Source: Ascidiimonas aurantiaca
Lineage (GTDB): Bacteria; Bacteroidota; Bacteroidia; Flavobacteriales; Flavobacteriaceae
NCBI RefSeq assembly: GCF_037646345.1
Contig: NZ_JBBEWR010000009.1
Span: 124,001 to 188,000, forward strand
Length of the DNA stretch: 64,000 nucleotides
Reading direction: 5' to 3'
In this document: one piece after another, positions 1 through 7,747 of the stretch
How positions within the stretch are numbered: position 1 is the first letter of the stretch
Layout: every line of letters begins with the position of its first letter
Translations under genes and position numbers: made by a program
The notes under the pieces: model-generated
The model's input: only the letters and a program-made list of their open reading frames with translations
Told to the model about the DNA's origin: nothing
The model's database searches: none

Positions 1-683
1 CCGTTATGGGACTTGTTATTTTTCTATACGCTTTTACCAATGACCGGAATAGTAAGAGGAAACTCACCCGGGTAGAAGTACAGTTTGTAAATAGCGAAAA
101 CCTTTTTATTACCTATCCCACAGTTAATAAATTGTTAATACAAAATAAGGATACCATTACGAACATAGCTAAAGAAAAATTAGTTTTGAATAAACTGGAG
201 GAAACACTAAACGCGAATCAAATGATCCGGGATGCTCAGGTTTATCTTACTGTAAATGGTAAACTTGGGGCCAAAATAAGGCAAAGAACCCCCATTGCCA
301 GAGTTAAAGGAAAACAAATGTATTACCTCGATTCAGAAGGTGAAAGCATGCCATTATCATCCGTGTTCTCGGCGAGAGTTCCTTTAATAACCGGTGCGGT
401 AAGTGAAAAGAACCTTCCGGAAGTGTATAAACTGGCAAAGTATATTTGGAATGACATTTTTCTGAAACAACATGTAATAGACATCCAGGTAAAGAACAAT
501 CATTTTGAGTTGCTCTTGCGAAAAGATGACTTTAAGGTGGTAGTGGGCAAAAGTGACCACCTTACGCATAAGTTCAGGAACTTCAAGGCATTTTATCAGA
601 AAGCGCAAAAAGATGGAAGCATCACCCGGTATAAGCAGGTGAGTTTACAATTTGACAACCAAGTAGTTTGTACCAAAAAGTAA
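1..683 (+). CDS. ftsQ: Cell division protein FtsQ (5' end outside window)
   Basis: Bitopic division protein that links early Z-ring components to the septal peptidoglycan synthases; the visible part would lie in the periplasm after one N-terminal membrane segment. The reading frame is open to the first base of the window. A Met codon occurs at 6, but the residues before FLYAF would belong to the membrane helix, so the true start is upstream. The text 'LFITYPTVNKLLIQN' followed by a region rich in 'LNKLEETLNAN' and 'DAQVYLTVNG' matches the POTRA/FtsQ core of flavobacterial FtsQ. The gene ends 3 nt before ftsA, so the two are co-transcribed. Identification rests on family recall plus the ftsA-ftsZ context. 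Confidence 0.9.
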   Translation, partial: VMGLVIFLYAFTNDRNSKRKLTRVEVQFVNSENLFITYPTVNKLLIQNKDTITNIAKEKLVLNKLEETLNANQMIRDAQVYLTVNGKLGAKIRQRTPIARVKGKQMYYLDSEGESMPLSSVFSARVPLITGAVSEKNLPEVYKLAKYIWNDIFLKQHVIDIQVKNNHFELLLRKDDFKVVVGKSDHLTHKFRNFKAFYQKAQKDGSITRYKQVSLQFDNQVVCTKK

Positions 684-686
684 AGA

Positions 687-2012
687 ATGGAAGGTAGTAA
701 TTATGCAATAGGACTTGATATAGGAACCACTAAAATAGTGGCGATGATAGGCCGTAAGAATGAATATGGAAAGATCGAGATCCTGGCTATAGGGAAATCC
801 AAAAGCCTGGGGGTTCATCGGGGGGTAGTTAACAATATTACACAAACCATACAGTCCATTCAGCAGGCCGTTGAACAGGCCGAAAGCAATTCGGGCCTTA
901 AAATATCAGAAGTAGTGGTAGGTATTGCCGGGCAGCATATAAGAAGCCTGCAGCACAGTGATTATATTACCCGCCCTAATGCAGACGAGGTGATTGATGA
1001 AGATGATGTGGAGAGCCTCTGCAACCAGGTGTATAAACTGGTAATGCTTCCAGGAGAAGAGATCATTCACGTATTGCCACAAGAATTTAAAGTAGATGGG
1101 CAGGCAGAGATCAAAGAACCGGTTGGGATGTATGGCGGACGTCTGGAAGCTAATTTTCACGTAGTGGTGGGACAAATATCGTCCATACGCAATATAGGAA
1201 GGTGTGTGAAGAGCTCAGGACTGGATCTCGCAGGGATCACTCTGGAACCGTTGGCTTCGGCCAATGCCGTATTAAGCCAGGAGGAAAAAGAAGCCGGGGT
1301 GGCCCTTATTGATATTGGCGGGGGAACCACAGATCTGGCGATCTTTAAAGATGGCATAATTCGTCATACCGCCGTAATTCCCTTTGGAGGGAATGTCATT
1401 ACTGAAGATATAAAAGAAGGATGCTCTATTATAGAAAAGCAGGCAGAATTGTTAAAAATAAAATTTGGTTCTGCATGGCCCGGTGAGAATAAAGATAATG
1501 AGATCGTTTCCATTCCCGGCCTGAGAGGTAGGGAACCCAAAGAAATAACCCTAAAAAACCTTTCCAAGATCATTCATGCCCGGGTGGTAGAAATTATAGA
1601 ACAGGTATATCTCGAGATAAAGAATTATGGCCATGAAGAACAAAAGAAAAAGCTTATTGCCGGCATTGTACTTACCGGAGGGGGAAGTCAGCTAAAACAC
1701 CTCAAGCAATTGGTAGAGTACATAACCGGGATGGATACACGTATTGGATACCCCAACGAACACCTCGCAGGAGATTCTGATACCGAAACAGCCAGCCCGC
1801 TGTATGCCACAGCTGTGGGTCTTGTTATGAATGCCCTTAACAGGCTTGATAAAAACAATGTAAAACCCGAAGAAACACCAGATGAACATCCGGTAGAAGA
1901 TCATGAACCGGAAAATGACCCCAAAACAACATCGGCCCCTAAAAAGGAGCGGAAGTCCATTTTTGAAAAATGGTCCGATAAGTTGAAAGATTTTTTAGAT
2001 AATGCAGAATAA
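687..2012 (+). CDS. ftsA: Cell division protein FtsA
   Basis: Actin-like ATPase that tethers FtsZ filaments to the inner face of the membrane. The phosphate-1 motif LDIGTTK lies near residues 10-16, phosphate-2 IDIGGGTTD at about 208-216 and the adenosine motif TGGGS near 330. The FtsA-specific 1C (SHS2) domain fills roughly 85-170. After an acidic, proline-rich spacer (about 385-410) the protein ends in a basic amphipathic segment (KKERKSIFEKWSDKL) that serves as membrane-targeting helix. Length 441 aa is typical for Bacteroidota. The start lies 3 nt after the ftsQ stop and the gene ends 29 nt before ftsZ, giving one operon. Confidence 0.97.
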   Translation: MEGSNYAIGLDIGTTKIVAMIGRKNEYGKIEILAIGKSKSLGVHRGVVNNITQTIQSIQQAVEQAESNSGLKISEVVVGIAGQHIRSLQHSDYITRPNADEVIDEDDVESLCNQVYKLVMLPGEEIIHVLPQEFKVDGQAEIKEPVGMYGGRLEANFHVVVGQISSIRNIGRCVKSSGLDLAGITLEPLASANAVLSQEEKEAGVALIDIGGGTTDLAIFKDGIIRHTAVIPFGGNVITEDIKEGCSIIEKQAELLKIKFGSAWPGENKDNEIVSIPGLRGREPKEITLKNLSKIIHARVVEIIEQVYLEIKNYGHEEQKKKLIAGIVLTGGGSQLKHLKQLVEYITGMDTRIGYPNEHLAGDSDTETASPLYATAVGLVMNALNRLDKNNVKPEETPDEHPVEDHEPENDPKTTSAPKKERKSIFEKWSDKLKDFLDNAE

Positions 2013-2041
2013 GCCAATACACAAAATAGTAAAAAACCGTT

Positions 2042-3979
2042 ATGAGCAGCAATACAGATTTTGAGAATATTTCATTTGATCTGCCAAAAAACCAAAGCAA
2101 TGTAATTAAAGTAATTGGTGTTGGTGGAGGAGGGAGCAATGCTATAAACCATATGTTCCGGCTAGGTATAAAAGGCGTAGATTTTGTGATCTGCAATACA
2201 GATGCACAGGCGCTGGAAAACAGCCCCATACCCAATAAAATACAGTTAGGCGTTTCTCTTACCGAAGGGCTGGGAGCAGGTGCCAATCCCGAAGTGGGTG
2301 AGCAGGCCGCCATAGAGAGTATAGAAGAAATTAAAGCCATGTTGGAGACCAATACCAAAATGGTTTTTATTACTGCAGGTATGGGGGGAGGTACGGGTAC
2401 AGGAGCCGCTCCCATTATTGCAAAAATGGCAAAGGATCTCGATATCCTTACCGTAGGTATCGTGACCATTCCTTTTCAGTTTGAAGGCAAAACCCGAAAC
2501 GAACAAGCGCAAAGAGGGGTAGAAAAACTACGTTCACACGTAGATTCCCTCGTTGTGATCAATAATAATAAATTAAGAGAAGTATATGGAAATCTTGGCT
2601 TTAAGGCCGGTTTCTCAAAAGCAGACGAAGTATTGGCTACCGCATCCAGAGGTATTGCTGAGGTGATAACCCATCACTATACTCAAAATATTGACCTTAG
2701 AGATGCCAAAACGGTGCTTTCCAACAGCGGAACCGCTATCATGGGTTCGTCTTCTGCTTCCGGTGAGAACAGGGCTCAGGAAGCTATTGTAAAAGCGCTC
2801 GATTCACCATTATTAAATGATAATAAAATCAGAGGAGCTAAAAATGTATTGTTGCTCATTGTTTCCGGCTCTCAGGAAATTACCATAGATGAAATTGGAG
2901 AGATCAACGATCATATACAATCCGAAGCAGGACACGGAGCCAATATTATTATGGGAGTAGGCGAAGACGACGAACTGGGAGAAGCGATTGCTGTAACCGT
3001 AATTGCTACCGGCTTCAATCCCGAACAACAGCATGAGATCGTCAATACCGAAGCCAAAAAAATTATTCATACTCTTGAAGATGAACAAAAGGCTACTCAG
3101 GACCTTTCACCTGAAAAAACTTCCCTTTCCATGATTTTTCCCAAAGAGAAAAAACAACCTCAGGTAAAAAAGGAAGCGACCGTAATAAGACATACCCTGG
3201 AAGAGACTCTGCCACCATCTGAACCTCATGCAACGGCAGAGCTGATACCCACCACCGATTTATTGCGCAACATAAACGTGTTGTATGAAGAAGTACCGGC
3301 GGTAGAAGATGATTTTATTATTATTGACACCACTGCTCAATTGCGGGATATTGATGTGGTAGATGCCCAAGAAGTGAAAGCAGAAGAGAAAAAACAGATC
3401 ACGCTGGCATTCGATATGCCTTTCGAAGCCTCTGATGAAGAGAGTACTGGAAAAGCTGATAATGTAGTGTTGTTTGATCTTACTGATGAGGTGAGAAATG
3501 TAGATGTCAATGATCCGGTAGAAGTTATTCCGGTAACCGAATATTCCAAAGAAGGAGAAAAACGGTACAGCCTTGATGATTATATGGAAGTAGAGAACCA
3601 GCTTACCAATGCGAAACCAGTAGTAAAAGATTCCGGAGTAACCGAAGAGGCCTTAAAATTTAATAAGCGGGTAGAACCCGAAGAAGAAATAGCTCCGTTG
3701 GAATCCGAAAAGGTAGATCCGCTTTACAGTTCTATAAAAGATACTTTAAAACTGAGAGCAGATGAACGTAGAAAGAAATTAAAAGAATTTAATTATAAGT
3801 TCCAAAACAATATTTCGAGAATTGACGAGATCGAAAAGCAACCGGCTTACAAAAGAATGGGAATAGAGTTAGAAGACAAAAAAGAAAATAATTCTTCCAG
3901 AACCTCACTGGGAACCGATAGCAACGATGATATCCAGTTAAGATCTAATAATTCATTTCTACATGACAATGTAGATTAG
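2042..3979 (+). CDS. ftsZ: Cell division protein FtsZ
   Basis: Tubulin-like GTPase that forms the division ring. The GTP-binding signature GMGGGTGTG is at residues 113-121 and the T7 synergy loop NIDLRDA at 216-222 keeps Asp218 and Asp221. The GTPase core ends near residue 335. A very long, acidic linker of about 300 residues follows, then a basic helix (RADERRKKLKEF) and the C-terminal peptide region ending NNSFLHDNVD. At 645 aa it is much longer than the roughly 380-aa E. coli protein, as is usual in flavobacteria. The linker holds three degenerate repeats of the form LRNINV / LRDIDV / VRNVDV (see findings). Last gene of the operon; a terminator hairpin follows. Confidence 0.98.
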   Translation: MSSNTDFENISFDLPKNQSNVIKVIGVGGGGSNAINHMFRLGIKGVDFVICNTDAQALENSPIPNKIQLGVSLTEGLGAGANPEVGEQAAIESIEEIKAMLETNTKMVFITAGMGGGTGTGAAPIIAKMAKDLDILTVGIVTIPFQFEGKTRNEQAQRGVEKLRSHVDSLVVINNNKLREVYGNLGFKAGFSKADEVLATASRGIAEVITHHYTQNIDLRDAKTVLSNSGTAIMGSSSASGENRAQEAIVKALDSPLLNDNKIRGAKNVLLLIVSGSQEITIDEIGEINDHIQSEAGHGANIIMGVGEDDELGEAIAVTVIATGFNPEQQHEIVNTEAKKIIHTLEDEQKATQDLSPEKTSLSMIFPKEKKQPQVKKEATVIRHTLEETLPPSEPHATAELIPTTDLLRNINVLYEEVPAVEDDFIIIDTTAQLRDIDVVDAQEVKAEEKKQITLAFDMPFEASDEESTGKADNVVLFDLTDEVRNVDVNDPVEVIPVTEYSKEGEKRYSLDDYMEVENQLTNAKPVVKDSGVTEEALKFNKRVEPEEEIAPLESEKVDPLYSSIKDTLKLRADERRKKLKEFNYKFQNNISRIDEIEKQPAYKRMGIELEDKKENNSSRTSLGTDSNDDIQLRSNNSFLHDNVD

Positions 3980-4016
3980 TAGAAAACATCCTTTAACCTG
4001 CAAAGCCTATGTTTTT

Positions 4017-4043
4017 AACCCGGATCCTTTAAGGTTCCGGGTT
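4017..4043 (+). terminator. Hairpin terminator after ftsZ
   Basis: AACCCGGA-T-CC pairs with GG-T-TCCGGGTT (10 pairs, one T:T mismatch) around a TTTAA loop, followed by ATTTATT. It lies 37 nt after the ftsZ stop and before yqeY, so it probably ends the ftsQAZ transcript. Confidence 0.7.
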
Positions 4044-4049
4044 ATTTAT

Positions 4050-4057
4050 TATCTTCG
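4050..4057 (+). promoter_or_regulatory. Possible -7 box upstream of yqeY
   Basis: TATCTTCG resembles the Bacteroidota -7 consensus TAnnTTTG with one change. It sits 24 nt before the yqeY start, just after the ftsZ terminator. No convincing -33 TTTG was found. Confidence 0.35.
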
Positions 4058-4081
4058 CACTTCAATACAAATCAAGTACAA

Positions 4082-4531
4082 ATGAGTTTACAGACAGACA
4101 TCATGAACGCTTTAAAAGAAGCTATGAAAGCCAAAGATACTGTGGCCCTGGAGTCGTTAAGAGCTGTAAAATCGGCATTGTTACTGGCAAAGACCGAAAG
4201 CGGTGCCAGTGAGAACCTTTCGGAAGATCAGGAGATCAAGATCCTTCAAAAACTTGTGAAACAACGTCGTGACAGCGCTTCCATTTTTACAGAGCAGGGC
4301 AGGACAGACCTGGCTGAACCCGAATTGGCACAGGCTGAAGTAATAGCACGTTTTTTGCCCGAACAGATGGATGAGGCTGCCATAGAAAAAGAAGTTCTGG
4401 CCGTAATTTCGGAAACCGGAGCTTCTGGTATGAAAGATATGGGAAGAGTAATGGGGGTAGTGTCTAAAAAACTTGCCGGAAAAGCCGATGGAAAAACAAT
4501 TTCAACAATTGTTAAGCAGAAATTATCATAA
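4082..4531 (+). CDS. yqeY: GatB/YqeY domain protein
   Basis: Small stand-alone protein (149 aa) of the YqeY family, related to the C-terminal tRNA-binding tail domain of the GatB amidotransferase subunit. The biochemical role of free YqeY is not well defined; a tRNA-related function is suggested by family membership only. Diagnostic text includes 'LKEAMKAKD' and 'LRAVKSALLLAK' at the N-terminus, 'QLVKQRRDSA'-like KLVKQRRDSASIF in the middle, and 'GRVMGVVSKKL' followed by KADGKTIS near the end. It stands between the ftsZ terminator and tRNA-Arg, the same order commonly seen in flavobacteria. Confidence 0.92.
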   Translation: MSLQTDIMNALKEAMKAKDTVALESLRAVKSALLLAKTESGASENLSEDQEIKILQKLVKQRRDSASIFTEQGRTDLAEPELAQAEVIARFLPEQMDEAAIEKEVLAVISETGASGMKDMGRVMGVVSKKLAGKADGKTISTIVKQKLS

Positions 4532-4535
4532 TTTG

Positions 4536-4543
4536 TATTTTTG
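4536..4543 (+). promoter_or_regulatory. -7 box for tRNA-Arg
   Basis: TATTTTTG is an exact match to TAnnTTTG and ends 20 nt before the first base of the tRNA, the expected spacing for a tRNA promoter. The clear -33 partner is missing. Confidence 0.55.
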
Positions 4544-4562
4544 CCGCCAATAGATATAGTGA

Positions 4563-4636
4563 GGCCGCGTAGTTCAACTGGATAGAATATCAGATTTCGG
4601 CTCTGAGGGTTGGGGGTTCGAATCCTCCCGCGGTCA
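4563..4636 (+). tRNA. tRNA-Arg, anticodon TCG
   Basis: A complete cloverleaf can be folded by hand. The acceptor is GGCCGCG (4563-4569) with CGCGGTC (4629-4635), with one G:T pair. The anticodon stem is TCAGA (4590-4594) with TCTGA (4602-4606). The 7-nt loop TTTCGGC places TCG at 4597-4599. The T stem GGGGG/CCTCC carries the canonical TTCGAAT loop. The variable loop has 5 nt and the discriminator is A4636. CCA is not encoded, as is usual in Bacteroidota. It reads CGA (Arg) codons, and possibly other CGN codons. Confidence 0.95.
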
Positions 4637-4835
4637 CATGAAGCATAAAACCTGCAATGTAATTGTAGGTTTTTGTTCTTAGGAAAAAACGAAAACGTTA
4701 GTTGTAAGTTTTGGAGAATAACAAATAAGGCAAAGCATTAGCTTTACTGATCTTGTATTTACAGAAGTGAGCGTATTGAAGATCATTTGTGTTAGATAAT
4801 CCTCGCGCAGTCACAAAGAACTCATATTTATATTT
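4637..4835. other. Spacer after tRNA-Arg with degenerate tRNA 3'-end copy
   Basis: No gene is seen here. The segment 4798-4814 repeats 15 of 17 bases of the tRNA 3' end (4621-4637), including the T-loop end, acceptor strand and discriminator, as a direct repeat 177 bp away. This is the footprint left by tRNA-targeted site-specific integration or by partial tRNA duplication. Confidence 0.5.
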
Positions 4836-4871
4836 AAAAAGTCTGAAAACATGCTGATTTTCAGGCTTTTT
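4836..4871. terminator. Bidirectional terminator between tRNA-Arg and ppk2
   Basis: AAAAAGTCTGAAAA (4836-4849) pairs over 14 positions (one G:T) with TTTTCAGGCTTTTT (4858-4871) around an 8-nt loop. U-rich tracts are present in both directions, so it can end both the tRNA transcript and the convergent ppk2 transcript. Confidence 0.8.
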
Positions 4872-4876
4872 AGTTT

Positions 4877-5620
4877 TTATTGTTTGTTAATTACCTGAAT
4901 AACTTTAGGATCAATATCGAGATTAACTCCGGTGAGCCCTTTTTCATTGTATTCAACACTGTTAAGTACATACTTCATAGCTTCTTTACGTGCAAGATCT
5001 TTATCGTTCCCTTTTACAACAATCCAGGGTGAGTTTTGCGTACCCGTATTTTTAAACATTAGTTCTTTGTATCTTGTAAAATCATCCCATTTTTGTTGTG
5101 CCTGGGCATCAACAGTGCTAAGCTTCCAGCTAATAAGAGGGTTGGTTTTACGTTCTTCAAGTCTCATCTTTTGCTCTTCTTTGTCAATGGAAAACCATAA
5201 TTTGAAAAGAAACATTCCATCTTCAATAAGCATATTTTCAAATTGAACTACCTGTTTAATAAACAATTCGTACTGCTCCTGAGAGCAGAAGCCCATTACA
5301 GGCTCTACAACTGCTCTGTTATACCAACTCCGGTCAAAAAACACAATCTCTCCCGGACTTGGAAAGTGATTAACATACCTTTGGAAATACCATTGTCCCT
5401 TTTCTTCAGAACTGGGTTTGTTTAGTGCAACAACTCTGTAGTGTCTTGGGTTAATGAACCGAATAAATCGCATTATTGCACCACCTTTTCCTGCACTATC
5501 TCTCCCTTCACAGATAATTATCAGTCTTTTTCCAGATTCAATCAACCAATTTTGCATACGAACCATTTCAGTCTGTAGCTTTATATACTCAGGATCATTT
5601 TCTATAGAATGTAAATGCAT
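4877..5620 (-). CDS. ppk2: Polyphosphate kinase 2 (PPK2 family)
   Basis: Phosphorylates a nucleotide using inorganic polyphosphate, or the reverse. The single PPK2 domain covers nearly the whole 247-aa protein. Walker A is GRDSAGKGG at residues 39-47 with Lys45, followed by the family motif FINPRHYRVVAL. Walker B and the catalytic strand read EIVFFDRSWYNR (91-102). A lid-like basic helix follows (RLEERKTNPLISWKLS). Size and motif set fit a one-domain PPK2; the preferred nucleotide (ADP, GDP or AMP) cannot be told by eye. The gene lies 107 nt downstream of the potassium channel gene on the same strand and may be co-transcribed with it. Confidence 0.93.
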   Translation of the reverse strand: MHLHSIENDPEYIKLQTEMVRMQNWLIESGKRLIIICEGRDSAGKGGAIMRFIRFINPRHYRVVALNKPSSEEKGQWYFQRYVNHFPSPGEIVFFDRSWYNRAVVEPVMGFCSQEQYELFIKQVVQFENMLIEDGMFLFKLWFSIDKEEQKMRLEERKTNPLISWKLSTVDAQAQQKWDDFTRYKELMFKNTGTQNSPWIVVKGNDKDLARKEAMKYVLNSVEYNEKGLTGVNLDIDPKVIQVINKQ

Positions 5621-5727
5621 ACGTTAATTTTTTCAATGTTTGTCAACAACCCTTATAAAATGTAGCATCATCCTACGGAGTACCGTACACCTATACCTTG
5701 TGTTGCACGCTTTCTTTTTTATTCTTT

Positions 5728-7083
5728 TTAAACTGCCAGATCGTCTTCTACTATTACGTCATTACGCTTTGATCTTCTTTCAAGCAGGGCAAATCCAAAG
5801 GTTAGAACTCCAACACGCCCAATGAACATTAAAAGTATGACCAATACCTTACCAATATTTGTGAGTTCACTTGTTATTCCCGTGCTTAGACCTACAGTTC
5901 CGAGAGCGGAGGCAACTTCAAAAAGTATTTGCTGAAATTCAAACTGCTCTGAAAAAGTAAGCAGAAACGTAAACAGGAAAATGATACTGGTGTAAAGTAT
6001 GAAAGTAGAAGTTGCAACATAAAGTCTTTCAAAAGGAATTGTTCTGTTTAAAAATGATATACGCTTCTGTCCAAATAACCTGCTCTTTATAACAGAAACC
6101 ATAGCTGTTAACGTTGTAATTTTCATCCCACCTGCTGTACCGGAAGGAGAAGCACCTATATACATTAAAAAGGTTATAAACAGTAAAATGGGAAGGCTTA
6201 GTCCACCCGTTGGAATTGTATTAAAACCAACAGTTGTCATTGCTGTCATTGCCTGGAAAAACGATTCTGTAAACTTGGCATCAGAGTTTTGTACGGTTGG
6301 TTCGGTCAAATAAACAAGGGCAGTTCCCGTGAACAAGAGCAGAACAAAACCGTAAGTGACAATTTTTGTAGTAAATGAGATACTTTTTGATTTTCTTGTG
6401 ATCCTGTACCACAGATCAGTTATGACTATGAACCCAAGCGAGCCTGCAATAGCAAGTACGGAGATAATGGTATTAACAAAGGTATTGTTATTGTAACCTT
6501 CAAAACTGTCATTAAATAACCCAAATCCCGCTGTACAAAACGCAGAAACGCTATGGAATATTGAAAACCAAATGGCCTTCAATGACTCCATTCCCATTTG
6601 TCTAAAGGCAATAAAAAAACAGATCGCTCCCAAAGTTTCCATGATAACGGTAAAAACAACTACACTTTTAATGAAGTCTTTTATTTTAATGGTTTTGGGC
6701 AAAGTGAATTCTGCACCTATAATGTTGTTATGCCAATGCGTAATTCTTTGTGTTGTTAATAAGAGATAATAAGTTGTCAAAGTCATATAACCAATTCCAC
6801 CAATCTGGAAAAGGATCATCACTATAAACTGTCCAAAAAAATTATATGAGTCGTAAACGCTAACCGTGACCAGTCCTGTGGTGGAAATGGCAGAAGTTGA
6901 GATGAACAGGTTGTCAAGCCATCCTACACTTGTTTTGTGAAATACTGGTATCGCTAAAAGCCCAAATCCAATTATAGTGTACAAGAAAAATCCCCAAACC
7001 AAATTCATTTGCGGGGACTTTTTCACCTGGAATTGTTTATACGCAACCAGGATTTTTTCAATTATGTTTTTCTTATGTGTCAT
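5728..7083 (-). CDS. Trk/Ktr-type potassium uptake protein, KtrB-like
   Basis: Integral membrane potassium-translocating subunit of the TrkH/KtrB/HKT superfamily (451 aa). Four membrane-pore-membrane repeats are visible, with filter segments STTGLVTV, CTAGFGLF, TTVGFNTIPTGG and GTVGLSTGIT, each holding the essential Gly. Length fits KtrB (about 450) better than TrkH (about 480-500). The N-terminus is basic and cytoplasmic. The regulatory RCK subunit (KtrA/TrkA), normally next to this gene, is absent from the neighbourhood; ppk2 follows instead. A -7 box lies about 40 nt upstream of the start. Confidence 0.9.
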   Translation of the reverse strand: MTHKKNIIEKILVAYKQFQVKKSPQMNLVWGFFLYTIIGFGLLAIPVFHKTSVGWLDNLFISTSAISTTGLVTVSVYDSYNFFGQFIVMILFQIGGIGYMTLTTYYLLLTTQRITHWHNNIIGAEFTLPKTIKIKDFIKSVVVFTVIMETLGAICFFIAFRQMGMESLKAIWFSIFHSVSAFCTAGFGLFNDSFEGYNNNTFVNTIISVLAIAGSLGFIVITDLWYRITRKSKSISFTTKIVTYGFVLLLFTGTALVYLTEPTVQNSDAKFTESFFQAMTAMTTVGFNTIPTGGLSLPILLFITFLMYIGASPSGTAGGMKITTLTAMVSVIKSRLFGQKRISFLNRTIPFERLYVATSTFILYTSIIFLFTFLLTFSEQFEFQQILFEVASALGTVGLSTGITSELTNIGKVLVILLMFIGRVGVLTFGFALLERRSKRNDVIVEDDLAV

Positions 7084-7120
7084 AATCTCTTTTCAAACGG
7101 TATGCTATGGGAATCTGTCT

Positions 7121-7128
7121 CAAAACTA
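7121..7128 (-). promoter_or_regulatory. -7 box for the ktrB-like gene
   Basis: On the minus strand the sequence reads TAGTTTTG, an exact TAnnTTTG match, 38 nt before the start codon. No clear -33 element is seen. Confidence 0.45.
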
Positions 7129-7596
7129 CCAAAGTTTTTGATAAAAGTAAGAATTTCTTTTATGGTGGTGTTAAAACTAAATTTTAGTTTTTGGTACTTA
7201 TTATCATACTATTTAAAGCATAGCGTGCTTTTATCTGAATTTAAATACTGGTGGTTTAATTAGTTATGGAATGTTAATGTATTAACATATCATTTAATTT
7301 ATTTCTATATAGGCCGGTATAGGTTATTCTATGATCGTTGACATCTGTGCTAACCTCATTTTCTGAGTATTCAAAGTTATGTTTGTTTTTTTGTTTACCT
7401 ACAACCTAATTTTTTTATTATAGATTTTATAATAACTCCTTAATTAACAACCATAGGTTTTGCGAAACAAAAATACCAACAGATATGCTGTTTTACTAAC
7501 CGATACGACTATAAAGGTTAGGAAGCTGTATTTTTTCCTTTTCCAAATGGGTTAAAACCCAAAGCATTTGCGATACGGGAAAGAGGGTGTAAATCT
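7129..7596. other. Long divergent intergenic region
   Basis: AT-rich spacer between the divergent potassium-channel and GH3 genes. No credible coding frame, RNA gene or strong hairpin was recognised. Promoters lie at its two ends. Confidence 0.5.
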
Positions 7597-7604
7597 TATT
7601 TTTG
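7597..7604 (+). promoter_or_regulatory. -7 box for the GH3-family gene
   Basis: TATTTTTG matches TAnnTTTG exactly. It would start a transcript with a leader of roughly 140 nt if the ATG at 7748 is used. A TTTG at 7567-7570 lies somewhat too far upstream to be an ideal -33 element. Confidence 0.45.
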
Positions 7605-7747
7605 CTGTAGAGGTAAGAAGTAGGTCAATAAAACAAAAACTGCCAAGTAGAGTAAGACCAGAAATGCATGTGGTGATTTGTGAGATCTAACATATCAAAG
7701 TGTATCAAAACCTAACAAGGCTTTTAAGCCTTTCTAAATTTTATAGT

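Noticed and set aside
7009..7263. 84-codon plus-strand frame overlapping the ktrB-like start
   Set aside because: Antisense to a well-defined gene for its first third and AT-driven composition in the rest.
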